Of a DNA stretch of 64,000 bases, positions 14,249 through 26,248 are shown piece by piece. The stretch comes from Tetrahymena elliotti 4EA. Its lineage: Eukaryota > Ciliophora > Oligohymenophorea > Hymenostomatida > Tetrahymenidae. The notes under the pieces were generated by a model. That model was not told where the DNA came from and ran no database searches. It was given only the letters and a program-made list of their open reading frames with translations. The position numbers were made by a program, and so were the translations under genes. Numbering within the stretch: the stretch's first letter is position 1; each line of letters starts with the position of its first letter. Location: positions 680,675 to 744,674 of the forward strand of contig JH720326.1 of the NCBI GenBank assembly GCA_000231825.2. Direction: 5' to 3'.

Positions 14249-16297
14249 AAATATAATTTATTCTCTATTTTATATCATAAAATTGACTCAAACAAGAGTC
14301 CTCCTATCAATTAGAGTGGTAAATGATGCTAATTTAATTTTTTTAGGACTAGGATCTTTAGGGATATAAGTTATTGATGAGACTGGTACTAATATCCTAT
14401 ACTTATAAGCTCTAGATACAGATTATGTCAGCTCTTTTGATGTTACAGAGGATGCAGAATATTTCTTTGCAGGTTTAGATTAAAAAATAAAATTTTATCA
14501 ATACATTAATCCCTTAACCCGCTTGAATTAATCACAATCATTTATTTAAGTAGGATAATGTGATTTTCTTCTTTAAGTAGAAGATATAATCTATGCATAA
14601 CGTTTAAATATTGTTATAGCAGTTGGTATGTTTGGTAGGGTTGTTGTCTATGACATAGAAGCTTTGACTTAAGTTTCTATTTTGGCCCCTTATAAAATTG
14701 AAACTAAATCTGTAACAGGAGTTTCAGTTTCTGATGATGATTACTGGATTTATTTAGGGTGTGATATAGTTGGAGTAGTTAAGTTAAAAATTTAAATAAC
14801 TGTACCTAAAAATTCTAACCTAAAAAGATAAGCTAAATTAATTAAAGCTGCAGAATGTGATGGATACAGAAAAAATTTATATGCAGTAGCTACTCATGAC
14901 TAATAAATTTTATTTGAAATAGAAACTTTGTTTTACATCTGTTAAAGTTATCAAAACTAGTAAATTTTAAATTTACCACAATATATGTCTTATGATGCTT
15001 CAACTTAAACATTACATATGTCAAAATTTACTTGAGAATTTATATGGTGGGGTTTCTCTTAATTTCATATTAATAGAAACAGTTGTTCTTCTAAATATAG
15101 AAATTTTTGTTTATGAAGCTTCTAATTAAAACGATTTAGCTGTTACTAACTTTATTCAGGCTTAGTAAACTGTTAAAGAGTTATAAATATCTTGGTAATA
15201 TTGATGAAAAATTAACTTTAAATACATTTGATCCATAAAATGATTTAATATTTGATGATAATTTCCTTCAAGCCAAAATTTTTAATCATCTTAATTATTT
15301 AGATTATCGTTCAGCTGCTTAAAAGCTAATAAAAAAAATAGTAATCAAATTGGTTTAATCTTAATTTATTAATTCATTTCTTTATTATGTTTAAACTATC
15401 TCTCATTTTCTACTTTGAAAACTCAAATCCTTAAATTTAAACACTATCTGATAAGTTGTTTTTGAAATATAATCAGATTCAGCTAATGGAATTTTTGCTT
15501 CTCAAAATTACTAAGTTAGGCATTAATATATTCCTTATTATAGAAGTCTAATATGCTGATCCACTTGGCTTTTGTTCATACATTCCTCATGCTTTACAGC
15601 CAGCCATAGGTGAATCAATACACTAACATTCTTAAGAAACTTTAAAAATAATTTTTTTCAAAAAAGTATAATACAAAAATTTGTTGTAAAAGAATGCTAA
15701 AGCCTTCTCTTAATTTGGATTTTAATAGATTAGGTGATTCTAGAATCTAAGAATTCTTAATAGGCTTTAATTGGATCAAAAAAAAAAATGATGTTTTAAT
15801 AATGTATGGAACACCTAGTACAAAACATTGATGATATACTGATTAGAATTTATTATTTAAGAGGTTATGTCATCAAATAATTTTAAATTAAAGTGGTAGC
15901 TAAAGATGATAAAAAAATTAAGGTAAATAAATTTGATTTCAGTTCACTGATGAAATCATAAGGTATTAACAATAAGAATAAGTCAGAGATAAATTTTAAT
16001 AACAATGTTAAAACTCAGTATTTAACAATTAAAATTTAATAAATAAAAAATAAACAACTTGAAAATTAATTTAAATCTCTCTTTTCACCATTTTAGAGCT
16101 TTTCAAAATAGGTCTCCAAAATCAACCATTCTAATTAAATTTTTTCAAGGTTATAATCTAAATTTCATTAGAATATTTCAAAAATGGATTTAATAAAATT
16201 AATTTAACTTAGAAATTGCTAAAATTCAAATACAAGTAAAATAAATTAATCAGTATATTCTCTTAATACGAGTCCAGATGCACTAAAAAAAAAGTGA
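14249..16297 (+). pseudogene. array copy 3 of the large membrane protein, deleted and frame-broken
   Basis: A third relative begins without its ATG and signal peptide (YNLFSILYHKID matches the region just after the signal peptide). It matches the first propeller-like part until about 14930 (HDQQILFEIE). It then jumps to the middle of the ectodomain (NLPQYMSYDASTQTL), losing roughly 540 codons, and soon hits a TGA. Further matching segments lie in shifting frames. At about 15511-15515 there is a second jump from the late ectodomain (ASQNY) straight to the cytoplasmic domain (LGINIFLI), deleting the TM region. The tail ends at TGA 16295-16297. Multiple frameshifts, stops and two large deletions make it a clear pseudogene. 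The exact 5' limit is uncertain. Confidence 0.85.
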
Positions 16298-17032
16298 AGT
16301 TTAGAAAAACAAAAATTTTAATTGTTGATCATAAAAATAAATGTCTGCTAAATTAAGTTTAATAGAAAAATATGATTTGTAAAGATAAGGAAACATTTAT
16401 TTATCTAAAAAATTTTATAAATTTAGTTTGAATTATGGCTCATTTAAAATTAAATTTAAATTAATGTGATCAATAACTTAAAATAAATTATTTTAAATGT
16501 AAAAAATGTCATCAGTTTTTAACTTTGATTATTTTGTTAAATAATTTTTTAAATCAAAAATATTATGCAAATACTAAAAATAAATTTATAACAAATTTAT
16601 AAATTGTGCTGAAAGTAAAATACAGAGGCTTGATAGGTAAAATATTGTAAATTAAAAAAAATAGTTTTGAAAGAATTTAAGTTGCTATAAATAATTAACA
16701 TTTTTGAGGGAAAATATCAAAATTTGTTGTTATTAAGTATCTATTTATTATTTTAGTTTTGCTCACAATAATTTCAAATTATTTTGTAAAGCATAATTCA
16801 AGTATTTATTTATTTTTTTGTTTTAGTAGATTAGATATTAAGAAATGTAAATAATTAAACTGTCAATTACACTTTTAGTAAAAAAATTTGATAAACTCCT
16901 CTATATGTAACACTAAATAACGAAGCAATTTGATTTGCATACTGTTTTACATTATGATATTAATAATAATATTTATTAAATTATGCTTCTGTTGATTAAT
17001 GAATTATTAGGAGATTTTTGAAATTTATTTAA
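16298..17032. other. non-coding, between convergent ends
   Basis: AT-rich sequence between the 3' end of the array pseudogene (+) and the 3' end of the next gene (-). No coding or RNA feature was recognised. Confidence 0.6.
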
Positions 17033-19110
17033 TCATCTGAATTGGACCATGTAAGTATCCTTGTGCTTAGGATCAGCCAATCTAAAGATGGGCATATTTT
17101 GAGTACCATCCTATTTAAATCGAAATTTTATGAATTAAAATTATTTTTTTAATATTAATTCTAATTTACCCAATGAGCAGGTTGGTGTTTAGCAAATCTT
17201 TGAGAAACTAAGTTAGGAATCCAGTAAGTATCAGCTCTTAATAAGTGACCGGGTTGTCTACCGTACCATCTGGTGGCTTCAGGAATGCTAATTATTTAGT
17301 TGAAAATTTTTTGAATAAGTAATAAAAAAACTAAAGCAATTAATAATTAAGAGATTTTCAATTTAATAATAAATTATTTCTTTCTGTTATTATTTAAATT
17401 GAAGAAATTGTTATTTTAAGAAAGGATTACTTGTTTTGAACAGTGGGAATTCTGATGTATCTAAGGGCCTTCATGACATTGTCGTAACATCTGACATCCC
17501 AGCTAAATTATTTTAGAAAATGAGTTAATTTGATTGTATGACAAACTGGCTAAGAATGCTAGTATTTAATTATTTTAAAGTGATATTTACTGATTCCATC
17601 TATCAGCAGCAGCAACAATTTAACCATGACCACTGAAGGGGAAGGGATTACCCAAATGATCTAAAACCTTAGCAGCAAAGGCGTACATAACGAAAACTCT
17701 AGCGTAGAAGTTTCTTAAGGGTAACTTTATTAATAATACAAATAAATAATAAAAACTCAATCAATGACCAACCAACCATTCATCTAACTAATTAACTACA
17801 TAACTATTTCATAAAATATTTATCATCAATAATCACAACTTAGATTTAATTTTAGATCTATCCCTTTTTTTTCTTAATTTTAAAATATATCCCTATTTAA
17901 GATTTTAAATTCACTTTGTAGTGTGTAAGTTATCTACTAAATCCTACTTATGAATAATTACTTTTTTTAAAATTTTTTCTGTATAAAACTTAATTTTGAA
18001 CTATTTTTGAGATGCGATATTATTTTAATCATTTTTGTGGTATCAATATGCCTTTTTTATATCTATCTTAGAAGAACAAACAACCTATTAGTCGCTTTTA
18101 AATGGGTTTTTGTATTAAAGCTCAATTAGAACTTGGATGACATGATTTTTTCTATTAGTTAATATCTAAGAGGATGATTATTAATTAAAATTGGTTTTTT
18201 TATGTTTGATTTGTTTTAAGAAGAAAGAAGATATTCTATAGAAATCAATATTTCTTTCAATAAGAACTTAAAGATCTGCTTTTATTCGAAATAGTTATTT
18301 AGTTAGTTAATTATTTAGAATTATGGCGCTTTAAGCTATGAATTTATTTTGTTTACTTCTCTGAGGATCAAGTAAGAAAGACCGAAACCACCGAGGAACT
18401 TTTCATAGGTCCAGTTTCTGTAGAAAGTGTGGTTGGGAGGGATCAAAACATATCTATCAACTACTTGATTGAAATTGAGAGATCTTAAAGGTCTCAACAA
18501 CTATTTAGAAAATGAATATTAAATTAATTCAACAATATATTAGCTTCAAATCAATTCAAAATGCTGCATTTTAATCTCACTATTTTGGTTTAACTTATAC
18601 TTAATTTTATTTGATAACTGTTTGCTCAATTTTCTTATATAAACTTGCTTTTTCCAAAATTTAAGATATATGCTATTTAATTTTGAAATGATTGGATGAA
18701 TATCAAAAATTTTCTGCTTTTACTTCAGCGAAGTCGCTCTTGAACTTTTCAGAGGGTTCGAGGAAGTATTCTTAAGTCTTTCTGTTAAAGACAGGAGAAA
18801 AGTTTTCATCTTCGAAATCTTGAGACTTCAATTCGATGTTGGAAATCATTTTATCGTCATAGGCATCCTAATGAATTTACAAAGAGATATTGTGAATATT
18901 GCAAAAGAGAATGAAGTAATTTGATGCAAGAATAAGCAATCAATATTTGAATTTTTATAGCTTTATAATCGTTCTAAAACATTTTTTTATCACAAATATG
19001 CTCGCTTTGCTTTATCTATTGCTTCAAATTGAAATAATTTGTTTTTAAATTCCTACAGCTTCTTCTTTAGTGCTGAACCATAACTTGGCTTGTCCTTCCT
19101 TGACTGGCAT
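17033..19110 (-). CDS. conserved-looking 247-residue protein, 7 exons, unknown function
   Basis: Seven exons join in phase: 19110-19057, 18867-18724, 18500-18357, 17724-17591, 17502-17431, 17287-17170 and 17110-17033, all with GT...AG borders, ending in TGA. The protein starts MPVKEGQAKLWFSTKEEA and ends PKHKDTYMVQFR. It is hydrophilic with many aromatic residues (RWYGRQPGHLLRADTYWIP, NHTFYRNWTYEKFLGGFG) and one moderately hydrophobic segment around residues 115-145. Codons are enriched in C-ending forms (ATC, TTC, GCC, ACC), typical of strongly expressed ciliate genes and unlike the array genes upstream. I do not recognise the family. Composition and expression style would fit a ciliate-specific subunit of a mitochondrial complex, but that is inference only. 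It is divergent from the gene at 19950, with which it shares an 839-bp promoter region. Confidence 0.8.
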
Positions 19111-19949
19111 CTCTTCTTTCTTTTGTATGAAATTTTCTTTTTTTTTCTTGATTTATTTTATTTATTTGCTTTGTTAATTTTCTTTCTTTTTTCAAGATTT
19201 ATTTTATTTTTTTCTTTTCCTTATTTTTTCCCTTCATTCATTTTGTTATTTTTACCTTTTAATTACTATTTCCATGTAAAATTTACATGGAAAATCCCTG
19301 TCTCCATGCACATATGATTGCAAAAGAGTTAAAAGCTCATCGCAGCATCAGCTCAGCATCTATGCAATTACTTTATTGATCTTTATTGATATTTCCATTT
19401 TATTTATTTAATAAAATCAAAACTTAATTAAAAATTTAGTGAACCTACCTACCTACAAACCAATTCTAATTAAATATCTTTTGAAGATATACTTACATAC
19501 ATACAAATAACTATATTGTGCATTAAATTAAATCCTAAATAAATTAATAAAATACAATCAAGCTAATTCAATTAATCAACCTACTTTCAAAATTTGATTC
19601 TTTCTCTAAAATTAATATTTTTTATTAAATATTATTTCATTTTTAAAAAATTAAATGTTTTTATTTTAGAATTTCAAATTAATTTTTTAATTAAAATCAA
19701 TTTTCTTGCTTATTTCAAGATGAAAATAAAAAATAATTTTATTAGAAATATTTAATATTGAGTTAAAAATTATGTTTTTACTATTCATAAAAAATTTAAT
19801 TGAATAAATATTCTTAATTAGTTAATTTCTTCTTTTCCTTTAATTTTTCTTTCTTTTTGTATGCTTTCCTTGCTCTTTTCTTATTAATTAATTTTTTTTT
19901 AACATATCCATAAATTTTTGTTTAATTGCAAAGAAAAAATATAAAAGGA
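19111..19949. promoter_or_regulatory. shared upstream region of two divergent genes
   Basis: About 840 bp between two divergent start codons. It is strongly AT-rich with a pyrimidine-rich tract near 19120-19265 and short tandem tetramers (CTAC-type near 19445-19457, ATAC-type near 19493-19505). No protein-coding frame was supported. Its promoter role is inferred from position only. Confidence 0.45.
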
Positions 19950-21075
19950 ATGCAAAACGCTTATCCCGAAATCACTGACTAACATCGTGAATTTTTAAAG
20001 AAGCAAGGCTTGAAGGTCTATGAACCTAAGCCTCTCCCTGGTTAAATCAATCCCTTTTCTAAATAATGTAATAAATTAGTATACTAGGATAAATTAGCTC
20101 ATCTGCTTTAAAAGTTTATGCTAATGAAAATAAAGATATAAATTCTTTTAAATTATGATTAAATGGAGATAAAATATTTAGCTATGCAAACTAAAGCTTT
20201 TAAGATATTTAACTTTTACTCGTTTTATCAAAATTAATAAAATAAAAATGTTAATACGGCAGAATCATAGACAATAAATTAAGCAAATAAATTGAAAATC
20301 ATCAATTTTAAAATGTCAAATAGTGATTTTTTTAGATGGAAGAATATTTAGAATATTAGCCTTTTGATTCTGCAAATAGCATGAAATAGAATACTAAATT
20401 ATATAATTTTCAGTTTAAAGAATGAATTAAAGCAAGATGAATTAATTTATTTTTAAAACTTTAAATTCTATTTTTGTTTGATTTTTATTTATTTTTTTTA
20501 TTTGTAAAATTTAGACTGGTTGACTAATGCTGCCATTATTGCTGTCAGTCTTTTAGCTAGAAGACACGCTCTTAAGGTTGGATCTCCTCGTATCTTCTGG
20601 TCTGCTTGTATTGTTGGTGTTCCTCTTGCTGCAATTATCTCAAGAGGTAAGAGTGACTAACTTGATGAACTTGTTGGTGCCAGGTAAAAATAAATATAGA
20701 AATGAATGTTTAAAAATTTTAAGAGATTTAACAAGAGAAAGAATTATATTTATTTTAACCTAATAGAAGTTAAAGATATTAGTTAGAGATAAGAAAGAAA
20801 TGATTCTTATTGTGTATCATACAAAAAACAAATAGAATTTATTTATAATAATATTCTAATAAATTTATTTATGAGATAAATAAAGTAGAATTAATTTATT
20901 TTAATTATTAAAAAGAAAAACCCTTGAATAAAAGCTTGAATATGCTCCTATTGCTAGAAGAGCTTGGGAAAGAGCTTTGGTTACCAATTAAGAATATCAA
21001 AATGAAATCAAAAGCTAAATTCAAGATTTATAAGCTGAAATTGCTGCTAAAAAAGCTGCTGCTAAGTTAGAATGA
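19950..21075 (+). CDS. 148-residue membrane protein with C-terminal helix, unknown function
   Basis: Three exons, 19950-20067, 20515-20683 and 20916-21075, join in phase with GT...AG borders to give 148 residues ending at TGA. The N-terminus is MQNAYPEITDQHREFLKKQG. Residues about 41-85 hold two short hydrophobic stretches separated by Arg/His (AAIIAVSLLARRHALK and FWSACIVGVPLAAIIS). The C-terminal 50 residues form a probable coiled coil ending in alternating Ala and Lys. Codon use (GTC, ATC, CGT, CTT) resembles the divergent neighbour at 17033-19110, suggesting co-expression. I do not recognise the family. A small inner-membrane mitochondrial protein is one possibility, unproven. Confidence 0.8.
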
Positions 21076-23216
21076 AATAAAATTATAGCTATTTATTGTG
21101 TAATTACATAGCAATCATACTTATTTTGCATAGTCTTACTAAGCTATTATTAATTCATTTGAAAAAACAAAACATCTTTTTTTAATTTATTTGTTGATTC
21201 AATAAAATTTTATTCATTCATGCCACATTTAAGTTAAAAATATTTATATTATTTTTGTTAGTATTAATGGGTATTTTTTTAGTAATTTTAATACTTACTT
21301 ATTTAATTAAACTATTATGAAAAATAATTATTTTTTTTTGTAAATTAATGTTTTCTTTTTCCAATAATCCATATTTTATCAAAAATTAAATTAATAAACT
21401 AAATAAAATTAAGATAAAAAAATAATACTTTGTAACATTTAAATACCATAAAATAGTTTCTTTAAGCATCCCGATTATATTTGCACCTTCATTTAAAAAG
21501 CTTTAGCAACCTTTTTTTAAATTTAGTTACTTAAAAATTTAAATTTAGGGATATTCTCAATAATATAATTCCTAAAAAATAATATTTATATCTTTAGCCA
21601 GATTTTTTTTTAAATATCTTAAAACTAATGAGCTATTTAACTATTTTTTAAATATTTTTAATTTAAAATTTCAGTTTATTTATTTTATTTTGAATTTTAA
21701 AAAAAGAATTCATTAGTTAATATTAAAATATTTTTGAATAAGAATGTTATTTTTGTTTTTGAAGTTGTTTGTTAATAAATATTTTTTATTTCATAAATTA
21801 AATATGAATAATTAATAACTTAATATTAAAATTTTTTTTATTTTAAAAAAGATAAAGTATTAATTTAATGAAATGAAAAGGTTTTATGATTTACTTTTTA
21901 TTTAATTTTTTAAAGATTAAAAATTTGAAATTAATGATATTGAATTATTATTATTTTTGATTTGTAACATGCAATTTAAAGAAATTTTTTTTATCTAAAA
22001 TATAGGATAGTTTAATTAATTTTAAACATAAATTTGAAAAAGAAAATATTTTTTTGATGAAATAATGAAAATGAAGAATAAATAGATTAATGAGAAAAAA
22101 TAAAAATCAAAAAATATTTGATCTGTTAGTTATTGGTATTGAATTTGATATTTAGAAACAATAAATTAATACGGTTGATTTAATCATGCTTTTTAGGCTA
22201 ATATACTTTTTGAAGCTATAAAACAAAGAAAACTTGGAATAAGAATTGTTGTATGAACAAGAATTTAATTGAATTTAAATAGATAAATAATGAAGCTCTT
22301 CTCTTATATTGGTGGGTGATTGTGTCTACGCTAAATGTTGTTTCATTTTCTCTAAAAATAGAGAATGGGAATGGCTAAATATCAATTGCTTGCTTGCTAA
22401 AAAAGGGGAAAAACTAACTAAAATGGTTTTGCTTTTATTTAATTTTTTGCTATTTGCTAATAATATTTGTTTATTTATATTTGTACAACTAGCGTTGCCC
22501 TAATCTTGCTTAATTTATTCAAAAAAATGATAAATGTTATTTTTTGTTGGTTTCCGCGGAGAACTTACTTTCTAAGCTCCTAACTAACTAAAGAAAAAAT
22601 ATGCTATCTTCGATATAGAGAGAGCTAAATAAGAATAACTTGTATTAATTAATTAAAGACTACAGAACTAAAATAGATTTGCTTTATAAAATATAATAAA
22701 AAGATAAATAAAACAATAAAACTTGATGGAGATTGATTGATTGTTTGTATGTAAGTTTGTTTGATTGATTGATATACCCTTGCTAGATTATTAGATTAAT
22801 ATATGAAAATAAAAAATGTGCTTGTGGGAACAAGTTAATGGCTGGAAACAATTTAGTAATTTGCTCTCCTCCAGTGCTTATATTCACTTCAAATATTAAT
22901 AGTTCTTATTGCTAAAATCTCTAACTAGCTTCTTGCTTGCTTGATTTGTTGATTTACTTACTTATTATTTATATATAATATATACTTATTAAAGAGATAG
23001 ATAGACAGACATACATTCATTTCTTGTTTCCTTGTTTTCTACTTTTTAATTGCTTGCTTTGTTAGATTTTTTATACTTTTTTGTTCAATTAATTGGTTCT
23101 TAAAAAACTTAGCAGGTTATTCATTATATGTGTTTGTTTTGTTTACCTTATACTGCAACATCTCCAAATCAATGTTGTTGATTGATTTATTTTGTAATTA
23201 ATTCTATAGAGAGAAA
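21076..23216. other. long non-coding stretch between convergent genes
   Basis: About 2.1 kb lies between the 3' ends of the 19950 gene (+) and U2AF1 (-). The first 1.1 kb is extreme AT. From about 22290 to 22620 the base composition is visibly richer in G and C, with GCTTGCTTGC-like and GATT-repeat tracts to 23000, but no coding frame was convincing. It could include a long 3' UTR or a non-coding RNA. Confidence 0.5.
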
Positions 23217-24206
23217 TCAATTCTATGGCTTTACAAGTTAGGCTAAATAATCATGAGAACCACCTTGCTTGTTGCTATCACTTTCGTTATTGGTGGTGGT
23301 TCCATTATTACTTGCTTAACTGGTTGGGTTGATCTTCATGTCCTCTTCATCGTCTTCTTCACCCCACTTTGCAATATCAGCTCTTCTTTCTTCTGAGTTT
23401 TTGTAGCCTGGAGAAGCTGATTTGGAGTGCTTAGAGTGAGATCTGGACTTTCTCTTCTTTTTATCTTTGTCTTTTTTGTGCTTTTTATGAGAACTTCTAG
23501 AACGAGAATGCTTCTTTTTGGAATCCTTTTCATGCTTATCAGATCTATCCTTATCCTTTCTTTTCTTTTTAGATCTCTCATCGTCATCTGATCTTGAGCG
23601 AGAACGGGATCTATTCTTATATTCAGGATGTTCTTCATACATTTATCTGAAAAGGGATCTTCTGAAAGGTCTGCCAATTGGCTTGGAGTGGATATAGTTG
23701 CAGTATCCACTTCTTTTGCATTGACCCTCAATGTATTGTTTGCATTTTGCATTAGAGAAATCTGTTACAGGAGAGAATTCAGGTTAGAGCTATTGCTTAT
23801 CATAATAACGAGTCTTCAAGGACATTAAGCACTTGAGAGCTTCGCTTTCTCTAACGTATTTAACGTAAACGTTTCCTTTCATGTGATCACCAATGTTATC
23901 ACAAATGATCAAGTCATCTATTTCTCCATAACTTGCTAACTCCAAAAAGACTTCCTCATAAAATTCTTCATAGTGATTCAAAGCCTTCTAAGCTTCTTCT
24001 TCACTAACTCTGTTACCCTGAGCCAAAGCCAACTCAGTGGGAGAGTTGTTGTACATATGCTTGATCAAGATAGTCTAACTCTCAGAAGGTCTGTTGTGAA
24101 TTCTGAGGCATTTGTTTTCATATCTACAAGCGCCAATTTTAAAGTAGAAGGGACAATTAACCTTGTCTTCTTCTGTACCGTACATACGACTTAATTTCTC
24201 AGCCAT
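23217..24206 (-). CDS. U2AF1: U2 snRNP auxiliary factor small subunit (U2AF35)
   Basis: A single exon of 329 codons, start ATG at 24206-24204, stop TGA at 23219-23217. Domain order matches U2AF35: a first CCCH zinc finger at about residues 18-38 (C-x8-C-x5-C-x3-[11 protein letters not shown]...CLRIH). A UHM/RRM-like domain follows at about 65-145 ([32 protein letters not shown]). The SPVTDF linker comes next, then a second CCCH finger at about 162-180 (CKQYIEGQC...CNYIH). The Arg/Ser- and Lys-rich tail starts near residue 205. The protein binds the AG of 3' splice sites as the small subunit of U2AF in the nucleus. The tail mixes RS dipeptides with long Lys/Asp runs and ends in a Gly/Asn-rich part, so it is longer than in animals. 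The gene has no intron although it serves splicing. The upstream region contains a CAAA tetramer run at 24501-24520. Confidence 0.95.
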
Positions 24207-26248
24207 TTCTAAAACTTTTACTTACTTATCTACTTCTAACTTTACTAATTCTACTACTAAAAACTTTTTACTACTTTGGGCTTACTTACTTGCTTTCCTT
24301 TCCTTTACTTATAAGCTAGCTAACTAAAATTTAAACCTTAACTTAGACTATTTAGATACTGCTTTAGACTATTAAACTTCTTTTTCTACCGCTTTTCTTA
24401 GATTTAAGTCTTTCTCTTTACTTTTCTTAGATTATTTAATAATTATATTAATATTTTTCTCTTTTCTCTTTTTTCTTTCCCCTCTGGACAAGCAAAAAAA
24501 CAAACAAACAAACAAACAAAAAATTAAATTAAAAACAATCAAACAAAATATTTATTTATTTGTTATTTTGTTTATTTCACTTTGAATCTTATTTATAATT
24601 TATTTATTTGATAATAAAATGACATGAAAATTCTTTTAAATTTGTAAAACTTTCATCCTAGAAATAAATAATTTGATTGAACAAAAGTAAATAAATACTA
24701 AGAAATATATCAATCTTATATCCAAATAAATCGAATTTTAATTGTCTAAAATTGATTGAATTTTTGAATCTATCTTATTATTTATTATTATAAGAATTTT
24801 GAATATCATCCCCTAAATTTTAATCAAAGTGCTTTAAATGATCTAGTTTATAATATTTGTTTCTATCAACCAAAAAAAAACTAAATAACAATCCACATCA
24901 TTTACCTATTTTATCAAAAAGTTGAAAAAATTAAAAGATTTTTATTTCTCTACTTAAATCTCTACTTTCTATTAAATTTTTAAATATTCACGAGAAAATT
25001 TTATTTTAAATTTCATTTCTTAATATGTATGTGCAGTATGTGGACATGCGTTATCATGCATAATCACCTTCCTTTTATTACCTATTTTTAAATTCTTTAA
25101 ATTTTTGATTGAATTTTTTTTCTTAAGTAAAACGATTTCAAGACAAAATAAACATAATTTAACATTTTTTATGAGATTGAAGTTTTATTCAAGAAATTAT
25201 TTTTTCATTTTAATAAAATATTTATTTTTAATAATTTTAGAAAAAAGATAAAAAAATTAAGTGATTAAATTAAAGATTCAAAATTAATTAATAATCTTAA
25301 ATAAAAAATACTTATCTTAAATTTAATATTTAATTTAAAACCCTACTTTTTATGATTAATAAAATAAATTCTTTCAGCTAATATAAAATATCAATTTTAT
25401 AATAGAAAACTATTATTTGTAATATAAATTGTAAAGATCTTTGCTTTTTAATGAATAACTTAGTTCAAAATTATAAAATTCTTTTCAAAACAAATTTGAA
25501 ACTTCAAAAATACTTCTTTTTTGTAATAATCAAACTGAAGTCTACTTAAATTAAGGATTCTTAAATATTTATTCTTAGTGTAAAGGATTTAACTCAAGAT
25601 AATAAAATTAATTTGCTTCAGGTTCACTCACATAAGCATACTATTTTTTTTAAGAAATTTTAAAGTTGTGTAATTTTAAAGTTTTCCAATCTTAAATTAG
25701 ATTTCTAGATTATTTTTGAGAGAAAATACAGCTGATACGATTTTATAGGGATTTGCTGGTTATTAAATTTTAGTAAAAAATTAAACTATTATTACAAAGA
25801 ATATGATTAAATTTGATGATTGAAATAGCTACAGGGTAGTAACATGGGTGGTACATATATTTACAGGAATGTTTATCGGTATATAAGATGTAAAAAAAAG
25901 AAAGAATAATCGAATAGAAGAAGAGGTTGATGTAAAATGAAGTTTTACTGAAGTATAAATTGAAAAATAAAAGGGAGAACTTAATAGGTTGAATGATTGA
26001 TTGATGATCGATCAAAAATTAAATATATACAGGAAACAATAAAAGTGTGAAAAATAAAGGAAAACAAACGTTTAGCTTAGCAGAAAAGAGTTAATTATAA
26101 AAATTAGATAATTTATATAAAAATTGATTTGCGTATTGATTATTTTAATTATAATTATTTAATTGCAATATAATTAAAATCCATTAAAAAAGGAAGATAA
26201 TCTGACTATTTATTTAGAAGGAGATATACAAAATAACAATAGAAAGAA
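24207..26248. other. non-coding divergent intergenic region
   Basis: About 2 kb between U2AF1 (-) and the EF-hand gene (+). The proximal part (24207-24480) is pyrimidine-rich on the + strand and is the U2AF1 leader/promoter side. The rest is extreme AT. An antisense open stretch at 25770-26015 was judged random. No RNA gene was recognised. Confidence 0.5.
24501..24520. repeat. (CAAA)n microsatellite
   Basis: Five tandem CAAA units upstream of U2AF1, following a short A run. This is a simple repeat with no further function visible. Confidence 0.8.

Noticed and set aside
23336..23828. Alternative frames across the U2AF1 tail
   Set aside because: The conserved zinc finger and RS tail define another frame on the minus strand.
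25770..26015. Open frame of 81 codons on the minus strand
   Set aside because: Composition is only Ile/Phe/Ser/Tyr from AT-rich DNA, with no splice partners and no family resemblance.
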